Below, one piece after another: positions 22,603 to 33,264 of a DNA stretch of 64,000 nucleotides; the stretch's first letter is position 1, and the number at the start of each line of letters is the position of its first letter. The DNA is from Aselliscus stoliczkanus (lineage: Eukaryota; Chordata; Mammalia; Chiroptera; Hipposideridae). The notes below the pieces were generated by a model that saw only the letters and a program-made list of their open reading frames with translations, did no database searches and was not told the origin of the DNA. The position numbers and the translations under genes are program-made. Where the stretch lies: positions 139,031,523-139,095,522 of the forward strand of contig CM066730.1 in NCBI GenBank assembly GCA_033961575.1, given 5' to 3'.

Positions 22603-22664
22603 AAAAGAAGAAGTGTTTAGATCTGGCTACAAAGGAAATCACCAGTTCTCTCTCTTCTTCTCCC

Positions 22665-22748
22665 TTCCAATAATTCATTCAACAGATATTTATGGAGTGC
22701 CTGCTATGTGTCAGCGACTGTTCCAAGTATTGGGACAAAACCAAAGCG
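22665..22748 (-). repeat. LINE-2 3' end
   Basis: 'attcattcaacagatattta' and 'gtgcctgctatgtgtcagcg' are the L2 3' terminus in reverse orientation. Confidence 0.7.
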
Positions 22749-23734
22749 GGTTTTGCTTTGGTTCGCATTCATACTATCTATTTATCTCTACCTCTAGCTC
22801 TAACTCATCTCTTATCTCTTCTTCTCCGCGATTCTTTCTTTTCCATTGCATACAGACTTCCTTTGTGTAGCAGAAAAGGTGGCTATCTATGGCCACTGAT
22901 ACACATCCTTCCATCTTCACTTTAAAAAAAAAGCAAGACCCTTACCCTGCTAGCTAAACATATTTTTGATGGGAAGAGGACTTTGATTAGGCCACCACAG
23001 GAGCAATTACTGGGCCAGAGATGGGGGAAAAACCCCCCAAATAAAACAAAACTATAGTTGACTGGTCTAGGTGCCATAGTGGAGGGCAGAGGACAGGGCT
23101 GGTACAAAGATGGCAGCTCTGCTGGGATGCTATGAAGGGAGTGGAGAGCAGCAGTTCTTCTAAGGGAGCCGGACAGGTGTCCGCTCTAGGAGCGTTATGA
23201 ACAGAGGGCCCTTCTTATGCCCGATGCCAGAGCATACACTCATCTTCATCCTTTCTCAGCATATGGATTCCTCAGTGTAAGCAAGACTCTATCATTGTAA
23301 GGATTGCTGGCTGTGGGCAGAACATGTATTTCCTTTCCTGGGACTTGGATAAATCAGTCAGTTCAGCACATATTTAGGGAGCACCCCTTCTGTGACTATG
23401 CAACTTGTAAAACAAAAAAGCAAGGTACCCATATGTCAGGGGTTTTTGTCGCTTTCATATTTCTATTGTTTCTTTTTCGCAAGTTGCAGAGTGGACATCC
23501 CAAGCCTGTTTTGTTCCTAGGGCCTGGACCCAAAGTGCAGGGAAGGCTATGGCTGCCTGCAGGCTGCATGCCTCTCAAGAGCTCCAATTAACATGGTTCA
23601 CAGGTGAAATGGCAGATCAACCCATCCCCCTCCCTTTAGGGGACAGGAATCTTGTGCCTGCACTGTGTCTGGGGCTCGGCACAGGTCCCTCAGTGCATCC
23701 TTTTAGCCCCTGAACCTTGAGTGCTACTAGCTTC
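22749..23734. other. No recognised feature
   Basis: No gene or firm repeat. The block at 23330-23400 is faintly L2-like. The rest appears unique. Confidence 0.3.
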
Positions 23735-24130
23735 CTCTCACCCTGTCTCTCCCTCCCTTTTTCTTTACCTGCTTCCCTCTTTTCCTTTGTTTCTGTATTT
23801 CCCTGCTGCTTTATTTCTGCCTGTCTCTATCTTTCTGCTACTCTGTCTCTCCATTTCCCGCTCTCTCTTTGCGTCTGCCTCTCCTCTGTCTCTCCCTGGC
23901 TCGGACTCTTTTTGGTCTCTATTTGCTTCTTTCTGTCCCTTGTCGCCCAGTATTTGAGTCTCTCTGTCTCCATGTGCTGGTTTCTCTATCTCTCTCATTG
24001 TATCTCTGCCTCTGTATCTCTGTGTCTCTACCTTTATTTCTCATGATCTCTTGTCTTTGTGTCTGTGCCTACACCCCTCCTCCCTACCTCCGTGTTTTCT
24101 TTCTCTCCTTTCCCTCCTCCCTCCCCTTCT
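23735..24130. repeat. Pyrimidine-rich low-complexity tract
   Basis: About 400 bp of irregular CTCTGTCTC-type sequence that is strongly C+T biased. It opens spurious reading frames of Ser/Leu-rich type on the plus strand, which are not genes. Confidence 0.8.
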
Positions 24131-24554
24131 CCTGCCTCTAGGAAGAGGGCAGAGATCACTGGGTAGGACTGGATGTCATTAAAAGCAAAAAAAACAGGAG
24201 AAAGGACTCCTTTCCTCCTTCTTGCCTCAGGGGAATGCCTAACAATGAGAGACACTTTGGTGGCTAATCGATAGGAACAAGATACAACAAGACATCTTTG
24301 TTGGGCAGCAGGCAGCCGGCAGTTTCCTCTGACCAGAGCCCCTGAGAATGGCTGGCCCTTGGACCAGGCTCAAACAGAGTGTATCACAATGGAACCCCTT
24401 GAAGCGTGAGCCCAGCATATCCTGACCCAGGCCACCTCATTTCCATCACCTCCTCTCCCTCACTTCCCTGCCCTCCTCCCACTTGGTACTACTTCACACA
24501 CACCACGAATAGAAAGAGATACCTTAATGGACAGGACAGAGATTGCAGCTAGCA
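24131..24554. other. No recognised feature
   Basis: No gene or repeat recognised. Confidence 0.3.
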
Positions 24555-24672
24555 TAGCTTGGCTTATAATCAGAGTCTTTAGCTGGAGCAAGAATCTTAA
24601 TCCTTCTAAGCCCAAGTGTCTTTATGTGTAAATTAGGGAGACTATACCTGCAATTCATTCTAGGTAAGCCAG
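24555..24672 (+). repeat. MIR SINE fragment
   Basis: 'gtctttatgtgtaaattagg' and upstream 'aatcttaatccttctaagcc' resemble a decayed plus MIR. Confidence 0.4.
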
Positions 24673-24749
24673 TTTTCTTTTTGCATAAAGAATCTGATCA
24701 GTGCCTCCCCCGCTGAAACTCCACAGCATGGATCGCATCAGTCTTTTTC

Positions 24750-24852
24750 ACTGCTGACTCCTAGCACCAAGCTCACAGGAGGTGCTTAATAAGCATATGT
24801 GGTATCACACACAGTCGGTGCTCCATAAGTATTTTATCAAGTGAAGGGACCT
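24750..24852 (+). repeat. LINE-2 3' end, with duplicated terminal block
   Basis: 'caggaggtgcttaataagc' and again 'gtcggtgctccataagtatt' look like two copies of the L2 terminal segment in tandem. Confidence 0.45.
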
Positions 24853-25129
24853 GCCTGCTTCTAGACCTGGAGTGCCTACCTGGCTGGCTTCTCCCTTCCT
24901 CCTCTGACTTCCCAAGACAGAGCTCCAGGATGGGCTCTAGGGCTTGGTCCTTCCTGGCCAGCTTTGTCTTCCTTTCCTTGTTTTCCTCCTCCCTGCATGT
25001 GACCGTGGATGTTATGAGGATGACGAGAAGTGGCAGTGAGTCCTGCAAGCAGGAATTCAGAACACCGGCCCCTCGGACAAACCAAAACCAGCAGGAGCAT
25101 GCACGTACAGCCGCAGTCTGGGCTTTCAC

Positions 25130-25252
25130 TGGGAAGTTAAGGAAGAGACCTTGGGAACATCAAGTCTTATCCGTCCTCTCCCATTTTACAGGTGGTCACA
25201 TTGTGCCCTGAGAAAGGGAGTGACTTGTCCAAAGTAACACGTCCCTGTGAGA
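25130..25252 (-). repeat. MIR-like fragment
   Basis: 'cccattttacaggtggtcac' and 'gtgacttgtccaaagtaaca' fit reverse-oriented MIR. Confidence 0.45.
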
Positions 25253-25489
25253 GAGATGGGCAGAAGAGATAAGTCTTCTGCAAGATCTCAAAGTTCCTCC
25301 AACATTACTCCTGGTCTTTATGTCTACACCTCTTGTGCATAGGTAAATACAAGCCCCATTGAATTCCATTCTCCATTTCTGCCCTTAAGGGGAGAGCTTA
25401 TCAAATCTACCTCATTCTCCTAAACACGGTGTAATGCTGGGACCCAGCTGGGCCCTTGGGCAACAAAAGCAAATGGGGACACTCCACTT

Positions 25490-25636
25490 CTGCAAAACCC
25501 GCCACCAGGAGCTGCTTCCTGCCTGGCTCCTGCATACTTACTGTTTAAGATTCAGCTAGACTGTCAGCTGGAGCCTCCGTGAAACCTCCCATCCCAAGGT
25601 GTGCGTTGTTTTTCTCCCTCTGTATCCTGTACATAT
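25490..25636 (+). repeat. LINE-2 internal/3' fragment
   Basis: 'taagattcagctagactgtc' and 'gcctccgtgaaacctcccat' match the L2 segment before its 3' end. Confidence 0.45.
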
Positions 25637-25649
25637 CTTTTCTTTGAGC

Positions 25650-26650
25650 TTCCCATGACTTTTTAAAAATCATCTTTATGATATATAATTTATATGTAAT
25701 GAAACTAACCAATTGTATGTATGCACTTCAATGAGTTTTGACAAATATGTACAGCAGTGTGACTACCACCGCAATCAAGATACAGAACACATTCATTCCC
25801 CCCAAAAGCAGCCCCATATTCCCTTGCAGTCCATTCCCTACTATAACCAGCAGCAGCAAATTTCAGCTGCTATAGTTTTGCCTTTTCTAGAAGTTCATAT
25901 AATTGGAATTACCTTGTATCTGGTTTCTTTCACTTAGCATAATGTTTTTGGGATCCATCAATGGTGTTACATGTATCAGCAGTTCCTTCCCTTTTATGAC
26001 ATTAAAATGATACTCAGTTGTTCCAGCACTATGTATTTAAAAGACCATTCTTTCCCCATTATGTGGATATAGTACAATTTGCATAACTGTTCATCAGATG
26101 ATGGGCATTTGGATTGTTTCCACTTTATGGCTATTGTGAATAAAGTTGCTATGAACGTTCATGTACAGATCTTGTTTTATTTTCATATGCTTTCATTTTT
26201 CCTGAGAAAACACCCAGGGCTAGGATTATTAGATCACATGGTAAGCCCATGTTTTCCTTTGTAAGAAACTGCCAAATAGTTTTCCAAAGAGCTGTGCCTT
26301 TCTCATTAGCACTAGCAATGCATGAGAATTCCACTTATCCCACATCTCTGCCAACACTTCATATTATCAGTCTTTACATTTTTAACAATGCCAGGATGCA
26401 GTGGTATCTCACTGAGGTTTTAATTTGCATTTCACGAATGACTAGTGATGTTGAGAATCTTATCTTTGGTGAAGTATCTATTCAAATCTTTTGATCATTT
26501 TTATCAGGTTGATTGAATTATTATTGAGTTGCCAATATTCTTCTCATATTTTCAACAAGTCCTTTATGATAAATATGTTTTGTAAGTATTTTCTTCCACT
26601 GTATGGGGTGTCTTTTCAGAGATGTTCAATACTGTTTACTTCATCATGGC
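25650..26650 (-). repeat. Old L1 3' untranslated region, about 1 kb
   Basis: 'acaaatatgtacagcagtgt', 'ccttttctagaagttcatat', 'ttcacttagcataatgtttt', 'ggattgtttccactttatgg', 'aactgccaaatagttttcca' and 'ctgccaacacttcatattat' are in the order of ancient L1 3' ends in reverse orientation. No ORF2 remains. Confidence 0.75.
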
Positions 26651-26661
26651 CAGATCTGAAG

Positions 26662-26802
26662 TTTACTATCCTTCTGAGCCTCAGTTTTCTTATCCGTAGA
26701 ATGGTGCTAAAACTTACATACTTCTTGGAGTTTGTGAGGATTCAGAGATAGTACATGTCTTAGCATAATACTTAGAAATTAACAAGAGCTTGAAAGTTAT
26801 TG
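26662..26802 (+). repeat. MIR SINE fragment
   Basis: 'gagcctcagttttcttatcc' and 'gtagaatggtgctaaaactt' follow plus-oriented MIR. Confidence 0.6.
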
Positions 26803-28078
26803 GCTAATTGTCACTGATTTTTATTCATTCTATCTCTGCTCAAAGAATAGTCCCTTCTAGATGTCACCTCATAGTATCTACCACTGGTAACTGAAAATAA
26901 CTGTCTGGAGCACAGAAAAAGCAGTCTGGGCTGGAGGTAAAGATTTGGGGGAGTGATGTCATCAAGATGGTGACATAGCTTGTTCCTAGCTTCGCTCCCC
27001 TCACAAGACTTGGAAGTAATTAAGAGCTGATATCATTTGAAGTCCTGGGGCTGGGTGGGCTCACTGAGTAAGAGTGTATACCGCAAGATAGCCATAACTG
27101 CAACCCTGACCAATCCCAATATCTAAGGGATGGGCAAAGGAAGAGAGAGACTCATGGAGAATAATGAGATTGTATAGCCTGAGAGGAGGAGGAAAGCTGG
27201 GAGAGAATAGAACTGGGTGAACTGGCTGAGCTGGAACAAGGTTGCCTTTTATGGTTTTATTTTTGCAGGTGGTTTGCGGGGGGTGGGGGGAGTGAGTGCA
27301 AGTGAAGCAGGAGCCTTTACTTTCTGTAAAAGTCACTGAGGTGAAAGCCGGTGAGGGGTACATGCAGAGGCACAGGTGGACTTCCGCTTGTCTTCAGTCT
27401 TTCTTGGTGAGAGTTAGATGCAGCCATGTCAGAAAATTCCAGCTTGTCTTTACTGTCCTCAGCTCTGGCTTAGCTCTTCCTCCTGCCTGCCTGCCCAGTT
27501 CAGCAGCATCGACCGCAGCCCTATAACCAGATGCAGTGACAACGGTCTTCTAAGGACTTTTCCATCAGCTTCCCTTTGCAGACCCACTCCAGCAGCTGGA
27601 CGTGCCTGGCTGCCCATAGTCCTTTACGAGCTCCCACTTGCCTGCCCATTCCCATATTTCAGGAGGGCTGATTAATGACTTTTATTTGATCCTCTAACTC
27701 TCCCCTTTTGGGCCCTTACTTCCTAGTTTTTCCCAAAGTTACAGCATGTGTTATTTCTACAGTAAATCTTTAATTCCATAATACTCATAGAGGTGGAACC
27801 CAGGCTGATATGGGGTGAATGGGGCCCTCTAACTCAGCGTAGGAGAAGGCACTAAGAGTGGGTGCAGAAAAGGAGTAAGTGGGTGGATGTCAAAGGAATT
27901 AGGTCACTTGGTCTTGAGGCCATATAAAGACATAGGAACCAGGTTCACTGGAGAAAGGGGGTAGAGTTAGGGTAAAGTTTGAGGCTTGAAAAGATTGGAA
28001 AAACTCTAGAAAATATGGTGTAATAAGTAGAAAAAAGAGTTGAGAGAATCCTTTGTTGGACAAGTGAAGGGGTTGGAG
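26803..28078. other. No firm feature
   Basis: No gene is seen. At 26950-27060 'gatgtcatcaagatggtgac' faintly resembles an L1 5' end, but it is not followed by recognisable L1. A G-run tract lies at 27276-27292. Confidence 0.3.
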
Positions 28079-28195
28079 GCAGCCGGGAAGAGTATAAATG
28101 TTAGGAGGCCTGAATTCAAGTCCTACTCTCATTAGTTCTGTGGCCTTGGATAAGTCATATATTTTCCTCTCTCTGGTTGTTATTTGCATATTTAT
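28079..28195 (+). repeat. MIR SINE fragment
   Basis: 'ctgaattcaagtcctactct' and 'tctgtggccttggataagtc' follow plus-oriented MIR. Confidence 0.6.
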
Positions 28196-28784
28196 CCTAC
28201 CCCCTCCTCTGCTCTGCTCCATGTTTCAGGAAACTGTGTTCCCCAAGGCCAGTTTCCAAGTAGGCCTAGCCAATGCATGGTCCTAGGAGAAGTCTAGATG
28301 GGGAAGCAGGTGGGGGCCAGCTACTTGCCACCTGCAGTTTCACTGAATCTAGTCCATCACTCTGGCTCTCCACTGCCTCTTCCTCAAGGGTCCTCGCTTC
28401 AAGCTAGCTGGTTCTTGTTCCAGCCAAAAGGCCTGGAAGTGGTAGTAATTTCCTGTGTCTTACAACACTGGGTTACCGCTTCAGCTCTTCCCTTACGTGT
28501 GTATAATGAAGTCTCTGTATTAAGTTCTTTCTATTCAAAATGCTAAAGTGGGTTTTGTTTTCTTGACTGCTACACTCACCTGTACAGTGGCACTGATAAT
28601 GCATACCCCCCAGAATTGCTGTGAGACAATGGATACATCGTTGTGGCTTATGGGAAAGGAAGGAAGATACCAGCTGCTCTATCAATGTGGGCGTACTTCC
28701 CTGGGGTAGCTACCAGTGAGTGAATCCCACTGCATGCTGGACATGTTTCATTCCTTATGCATTATTCACACACTCTGTTGTAAC

Positions 28785-28975
28785 CCTCGGTGACTTACTT
28801 TATCTCTATGTGCCTCAGTTTCCTCATCTATGACATGGGAAAATAGAATGCCTACCTGATAGGGATTTTGGGAGAATGGGATGAGATACTACATATAAAA
28901 GGCAGAGAGCAGGGTCTGACACACAACTACTTAGTAAATGTCAGCTCTAATTATTAAAGGTTAGTTGTTGTTATT
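28785..28975 (+). repeat. MIR SINE
   Basis: 'atgtgcctcagtttcctcat' and 'ggagaatgggatgagatact' follow plus-oriented MIR. Confidence 0.65.
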
Positions 28976-28984
28976 GCGTTTTAA

Positions 28985-29115
28985 ATTATTATTTCACAAA
29001 AAGCTTGAGGAAACTGAGGGTCGTTGAGGTTCTACGGCTTGTGCAGAGTCTCAGAGGCAGTAGGTTATAAGACTTGATCTCAGGCCTCCCCGGCTCAGAG
29101 ATTGTGCTCTTTCCT
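28985..29115 (-). repeat. MIR SINE fragment
   Basis: 'cttgaggaaactgagggtcg' and the tRNA-side block 'tgatctcaggcctccccgg' fit reverse-oriented MIR. It lies back-to-back with the plus MIR just upstream. Confidence 0.55.
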
Positions 29116-29179
29116 CTGCCCCCTTCCCAGTGCTGGTTACACCCAACTGCGCAGGCACAGGGCCACAGCAGCAGCGACT

Positions 29180-29620
29180 GCCGCATTGAGCAGCGCCTGG
29201 CTTCTTTGTTCCCCCTCCCCCACCCCTTTATAGCGTCTATATTTAAACCCAAGTGAAAGCAATGCAGAGCCCTAAGAGCAGCATAGACTTGATCCGTATA
29301 ATAAGTCCCCTGGGAGGCCTTGGCTGGCAGAGGGCAGCTAGAGGTTCACAGAGGAAGGACAGCCACTGGCTGGGGTGGTGGTGTCCCCGCCTGAGCAGAT
29401 TCCCTCCACGTCTGCCTCAGGAAGAGCTGTGTACCTTCCGGAGGCTTTTTATTACCAACAAACAGAGCTTGGCTCTGCTCTCCCCTCTCCCAGCCCCTCC
29501 TCAGCCCAAAATATATTGAGCTGTGTTGGAGGCAAAGTATATTTTCAGCCCTGCCAGGGCCCTCAGGGAAATGGCTACCATGGAGAAGAGCCAAAAAGCT
29601 ATGTAGGACTTTGAACCCCT
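29180..29620. promoter_or_regulatory. Candidate conserved noncoding element
   Basis: Repeat-free stretch with 'cctttatagcgtctatattt', 'ctttttattaccaacaaaca' and 'caaagtatattttcagcc'. It shows balanced composition and no coding frame. Inference only. Confidence 0.25.
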
Positions 29621-29871
29621 CTTCCAGCGCCTGCCCTCCATCCTCCCAAGTGCTGCTGCCCAGCAGGCAGCTACCTCCTCACCCGTTTAGTGGTCAGGTT
29701 TGCTTCAAGGCTGGTGCTAAACAACCTCCTCCACAGCTCTTCACAAACCAGTGATTCTGCATCTTGGGAATTTAGTGTATACCCATAACCAACTCTTCTT
29801 CCCTCCTCTGCCCCCTCCTTTCTCCCTGCCAGCACTGGGCTTACTATTCTACCAGACAGAGAGGAGAACAC

Positions 29872-30112
29872 AAATAACAGTACTAATTAGCCTGCACAGG
29901 TTGAGCTTGTTCACATCTGTTATCTCATTTGAGCCTCTTGACAACCTCTGGGAGGTAAATGGACCAGACAAGAAAGAAATTGAGCCTCAGAGTGATGATG
30001 TAATGCACCTCAGGTTATGTGAGTAGAAAGAGGTACAGCCAGGATTCAAACCCAGAGATGTCTGGCTCCAAAGCCAGAACTCTTAATCTTATGTCACCCT
30101 GCCTCTGAAGTG
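29872..30112 (-). repeat. MIR SINE, near full length
   Basis: 'cacatctgttatctcatttg', 'agaaagaaattgagcctcag' and 'aggattcaaacccagagatg' are reverse-oriented MIR landmarks. Confidence 0.78.
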
Positions 30113-30299
30113 GCTGACACTGATTTGGATGCTCAAGTTCTGGCCTGTTGGCTTAATAGACAATTCTTGCTGTTTTATAGTACTCCAGCAAAACAGGGTC
30201 GACCCAACAGCCAGAGAGTACGCATGTTCATGAAGGACTCGTGACCCTCCAGCCCCAGATCAGGACCTTGAAATGCTGTTAGCATCTCCTCACCCCCAA

Positions 30300-30470
30300 T
30301 AGCACCATCAACATTGACTGAGTGCTTAAAATTAATATGCGCCATGCCCTTTGCAGGTAAAACTCATTGTGAAGTGGATATGGGTATTGTCACTTAATTT
30401 ATTAACTAGATTATGCAGCTAGTTAATAGCAGCTGCAGAATCCACACTTGGGCTTCTCTAGGTCTAAAAG
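30300..30470 (-). repeat. MIR SINE fragment
   Basis: 'gactgagtgcttaaaattaa' and 'tatgcgccatgccctttgca' start a reverse MIR whose second half is decayed. Confidence 0.55.
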
Positions 30471-30589
30471 TTACTTCAAAAGTATCTGGCTCTTCCTTCT
30501 GTGTCACAGTGTGTCGCATTCTTTAACGACTCTGAAGGAAAAAAAATGTAGTAAAGAGCCTGAGAATGGGGTTTAACACTTCTCTCGTT

Positions 30590-31075
30590 TCTATGATTAA
30601 CACCTGGTTTCAACTCTGATTGTACTTGACTGCATGTCATAGAAACCTGATCACAGTGGTTAACCAAATAGAGGCTCATTTTTCTCAGTGAACAGGAGTC
30701 AGATGGATGATCCAGAGCTGGTGCAACTGCTTGAGCAAACACTCAAGGGCCCAGGCTCCTAGCTTTCTGCTCTGAAATTCTATGTATGGCTTTTGTCTTT
30801 ATGGTTGCAAGATGGATGTCTTGTCTCCAAGCATCAAGTCTGCACTCCAGGCAGAAAGAAGGGTAAAGGATGAAAACCACATGGCAGTAGAGTCTGTCTC
30901 TTTCTAACAGAGAAACCGCACTCAGATGTTTGCTTACATCTAGTGGGAGGGAAATGGTCACATGGCCGGGCTCCCTGTGGCTCTAAGGAAATATGGGATG
31001 TGAGTATTTCTAACTAGGTACACAGCCTCCTGAAATGGGATTGGAGGTCTGTGAATATAATAAAGAAAAGAGGGT
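30590..31075 (-). repeat. Old interspersed repeat, family unassigned
   Basis: 'gtggttaaccaaatagaggc', 'gggcccaggctcctagcttt' and 'gaaatggtcacatggccgg' recall a common mammalian element (antisense to its usual display). I cannot name it securely. Confidence 0.3.
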
Positions 31076-31119
31076 GGACATTGGCAAGGATTTGCCACCA
31101 ATTTGTGCTGGGCTGCGCA

Positions 31120-31362
31120 ATAATGACCTCAATAATCCCTTATATTGATCCAGGCTTTTAATTTTTCAAAAACACTTTCATGTGCATGATCCCTTTTAAT
31201 CTCCCACCATGGCAACCTTTTAAAGTAGGTAAGGTATGGATCACCAGGAGTCATGTAGGTCTGACATTATATTTCCCATTTTACAAAAGAGGGTTAAGTG
31301 ACTTGCTCAAAGTCATGAAACTAGTAAGTGATAAAACCTGAAATAGATTCAATATTCTGGGA
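31120..31362 (-). repeat. MIR SINE
   Basis: 'tcccattttacaaaagaggg' and 'gacttgctcaaagtcatgaa' and 'actagtaagtgataaaacc' are reverse-oriented MIR blocks. Confidence 0.65.
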
Positions 31363-31371
31363 CCCACTATA

Positions 31372-31522
31372 ATTGTGGATAAGTCACTTACTCTCTCTGT
31401 TTATCATTCGCCAATTGAATAGGAGTAATAATCCTACCAACTTTATAAAGTTGTTGTGAGGACTCAATGTGCCTGCATATCTTATGTATTCAGTAAAAAT
31501 AACAGTGAACATTTTATGGACT
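31372..31522 (+). repeat. MIR SINE fragment
   Basis: 'ggataagtcacttactctct' and 'ttgttgtgaggactcaatgt' are plus-oriented MIR. It faces away from the MIR at 31120-31362. Confidence 0.65.
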
Positions 31523-31818
31523 CTAATATATTTTCTTGGTCATTTCCAAAGTAAACTAGTGTCTTTTCTCTGACTGACCATTTCCCCATAACCTTGAGTA
31601 TAGAACTTAAAACTATTTACATATTTTCCCCATGTACAAAGAATACATAATCCCCATTAACCTGAGAGGTCCCTGAGGGCATTATTTTGGGGCAACCTAT
31701 TTCTTAAGGCTTATGTTTCACTAAGGGATGTCCACTCCATTTCTTAGGATGAAAGAATGCTCGAGTAACACTTCTATCCTAAATCTTTGCCCCTTAATCA
31801 TCCCACCCTATGAAAGAA

Positions 31819-31950
31819 CTTCTTTCTTTCTTTCTTCCTTCCTTCCTTCCTTCCTTCCTTCCTTCCTTCCTTCCTTCCTTCCTTCCTTCTTTCCTTCCTT
31901 CCTTCCTTCTTTCCTTCCTTTCTTCCTTCCCTCCCTCTCTTCCTTCCTTC
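31819..31950. repeat. (CCTT)n/(CTTT)n microsatellite
   Basis: About 130 bp of pyrimidine-only tetranucleotide repeat, starting CTTT and shifting to CCTT with interruptions. Confidence 0.95.
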
Positions 31951-32599
31951 ATTTTTCTTTTCATTCAACGATATAGAAAATATTCTTCTTGATTGGATAG
32001 GGTTAGTATGTTATAAGCAGCACTTTTGAGTGCAAGGCAGAGCTATTTCCCATGTAGTTGGCTGAATTAGTATCTGTTTCATAGACTCTTTCCTCTGCCA
32101 GATCTCAAGGGCTGCACTCTGTGGGGGCAGGAGGTGGCCTGGGAGAAAGCCTGATTCTGACATTTGATTTAAGTAGTGATCACCATACAGCTCTGCAGGC
32201 AATAATTCTGGTGCCTTGATCTCTGTTCTTGTCTTTTTATCTCTCCCTTGTCTTTTTATCCACTGGTTTAGGACTGTTTGTCATCTCAGAGCAACACTCA
32301 ACAGCAGGGATGGCTGTTTTCCACCTTTGCCTTCTGGGCACATGGGGACAACACTTGGCAAAAAAATAATAAAAAAAAGAAAAAGAAAAATGAATGATCA
32401 AATGGATAATGAAAGTAAATGCACTTTTAAATTGTAAAGTGCTATCAGCTAGAACTTGTTAGTATCACCACATGTTTAATAAGAACTCCCTGTTGCTGGG
32501 AGGAATAGTCTTGGCTTTGGATGGAACATAAACTCTTCAGGAGGTCCTGGCAGTGTGGTGAGGGTGAGGGATTTGCAGAAGGAAAGGGAAGAAAATGGG

Positions 32600-32872
32600 A
32601 TCACAACATGTTCAACAAATGCATATACTGAGCACTTATGGAGGATGAACAGAACCTGGTCATCAAGAGTCTAGTGGGGAGGCGTACTTATGCCAGAGTA
32701 GCTGTAAGGTAAGACATTAAGCCCGTGCTATAAAACAGTTGTTATAAAAGCACAGAAAAGGGGAAGATTAATTCTTGACCTGGAAGTGGATGTAAGTATG
32801 GGGTTACGGAAGGCTTGGAGAAGACAGAGATAGTTGAGCTGAGGTTAAAAAATGAATGGACACTTAAACAGG
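32600..32872 (-). repeat. LINE-2 segment
   Basis: 'ttcaacaaatgcatatactg' with 'agcacttatgg' and later 'ggttacggaaggcttggaga' follow reverse-oriented L2. Confidence 0.5.
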
Positions 32873-32879
32873 CTTCAGT

Positions 32880-33100
32880 GCTTGTTTATAACAATAATAA
32901 CAACAGTATTACTGCTTGTCATGTGTCAGGCCCTGGAGTAAAAGAATGCAGGTATGAAACTTGGGAAATGCCTCCAGCAACACTCTATGGTAGGTGTCAC
33001 TTATTATAGATGAAGAAAATGGTATTGGCAGAGAACATTTAAAGAGGAAGGACACCATCAAAAGCATGCAAGCCTGGAAAGGGTATAATTCTTGTACAAT
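32880..33100 (-). repeat. MIR SINE
   Basis: 'aataataacaacagtattac', 'tcatgtgtcaggccctggag' and 'tatagatgaagaaaatggta' are reverse-oriented MIR blocks. Confidence 0.55.
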
Positions 33101-33264
33101 GATTCCCACGGGGCCTGCAATATATGAAACACTCACTGTATGTTTACTATTTTGAGCTCACTGCAAGTCCAGTGTGGGTGTTGGGAAAGACACCAGGAGA
33201 TGAAATAGTATTGGCAGGATTAAAAAAATCTGGGTCTTAAAATCAATCAACTATGGTATTGTCT

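Noticed and set aside
23717..24046. Ser/Leu-rich open frames of up to 109 codons
   Set aside because: Produced by the CTCTGTCTC low-complexity tract.
26940..27060. L1 5' UTR-like start on the plus strand
   Set aside because: Only one short block ('gatgtcatcaagatggtgac') fits and no further L1 sequence follows.
29118..29235. Possible CpG-rich promoter with 'tttatagcg'
   Set aside because: Few CpGs, no transcript signal, no initiator or downstream exon visible.
31728..31992. FLPS-repeat open frames
   Set aside because: Translation of the CCTT microsatellite only.
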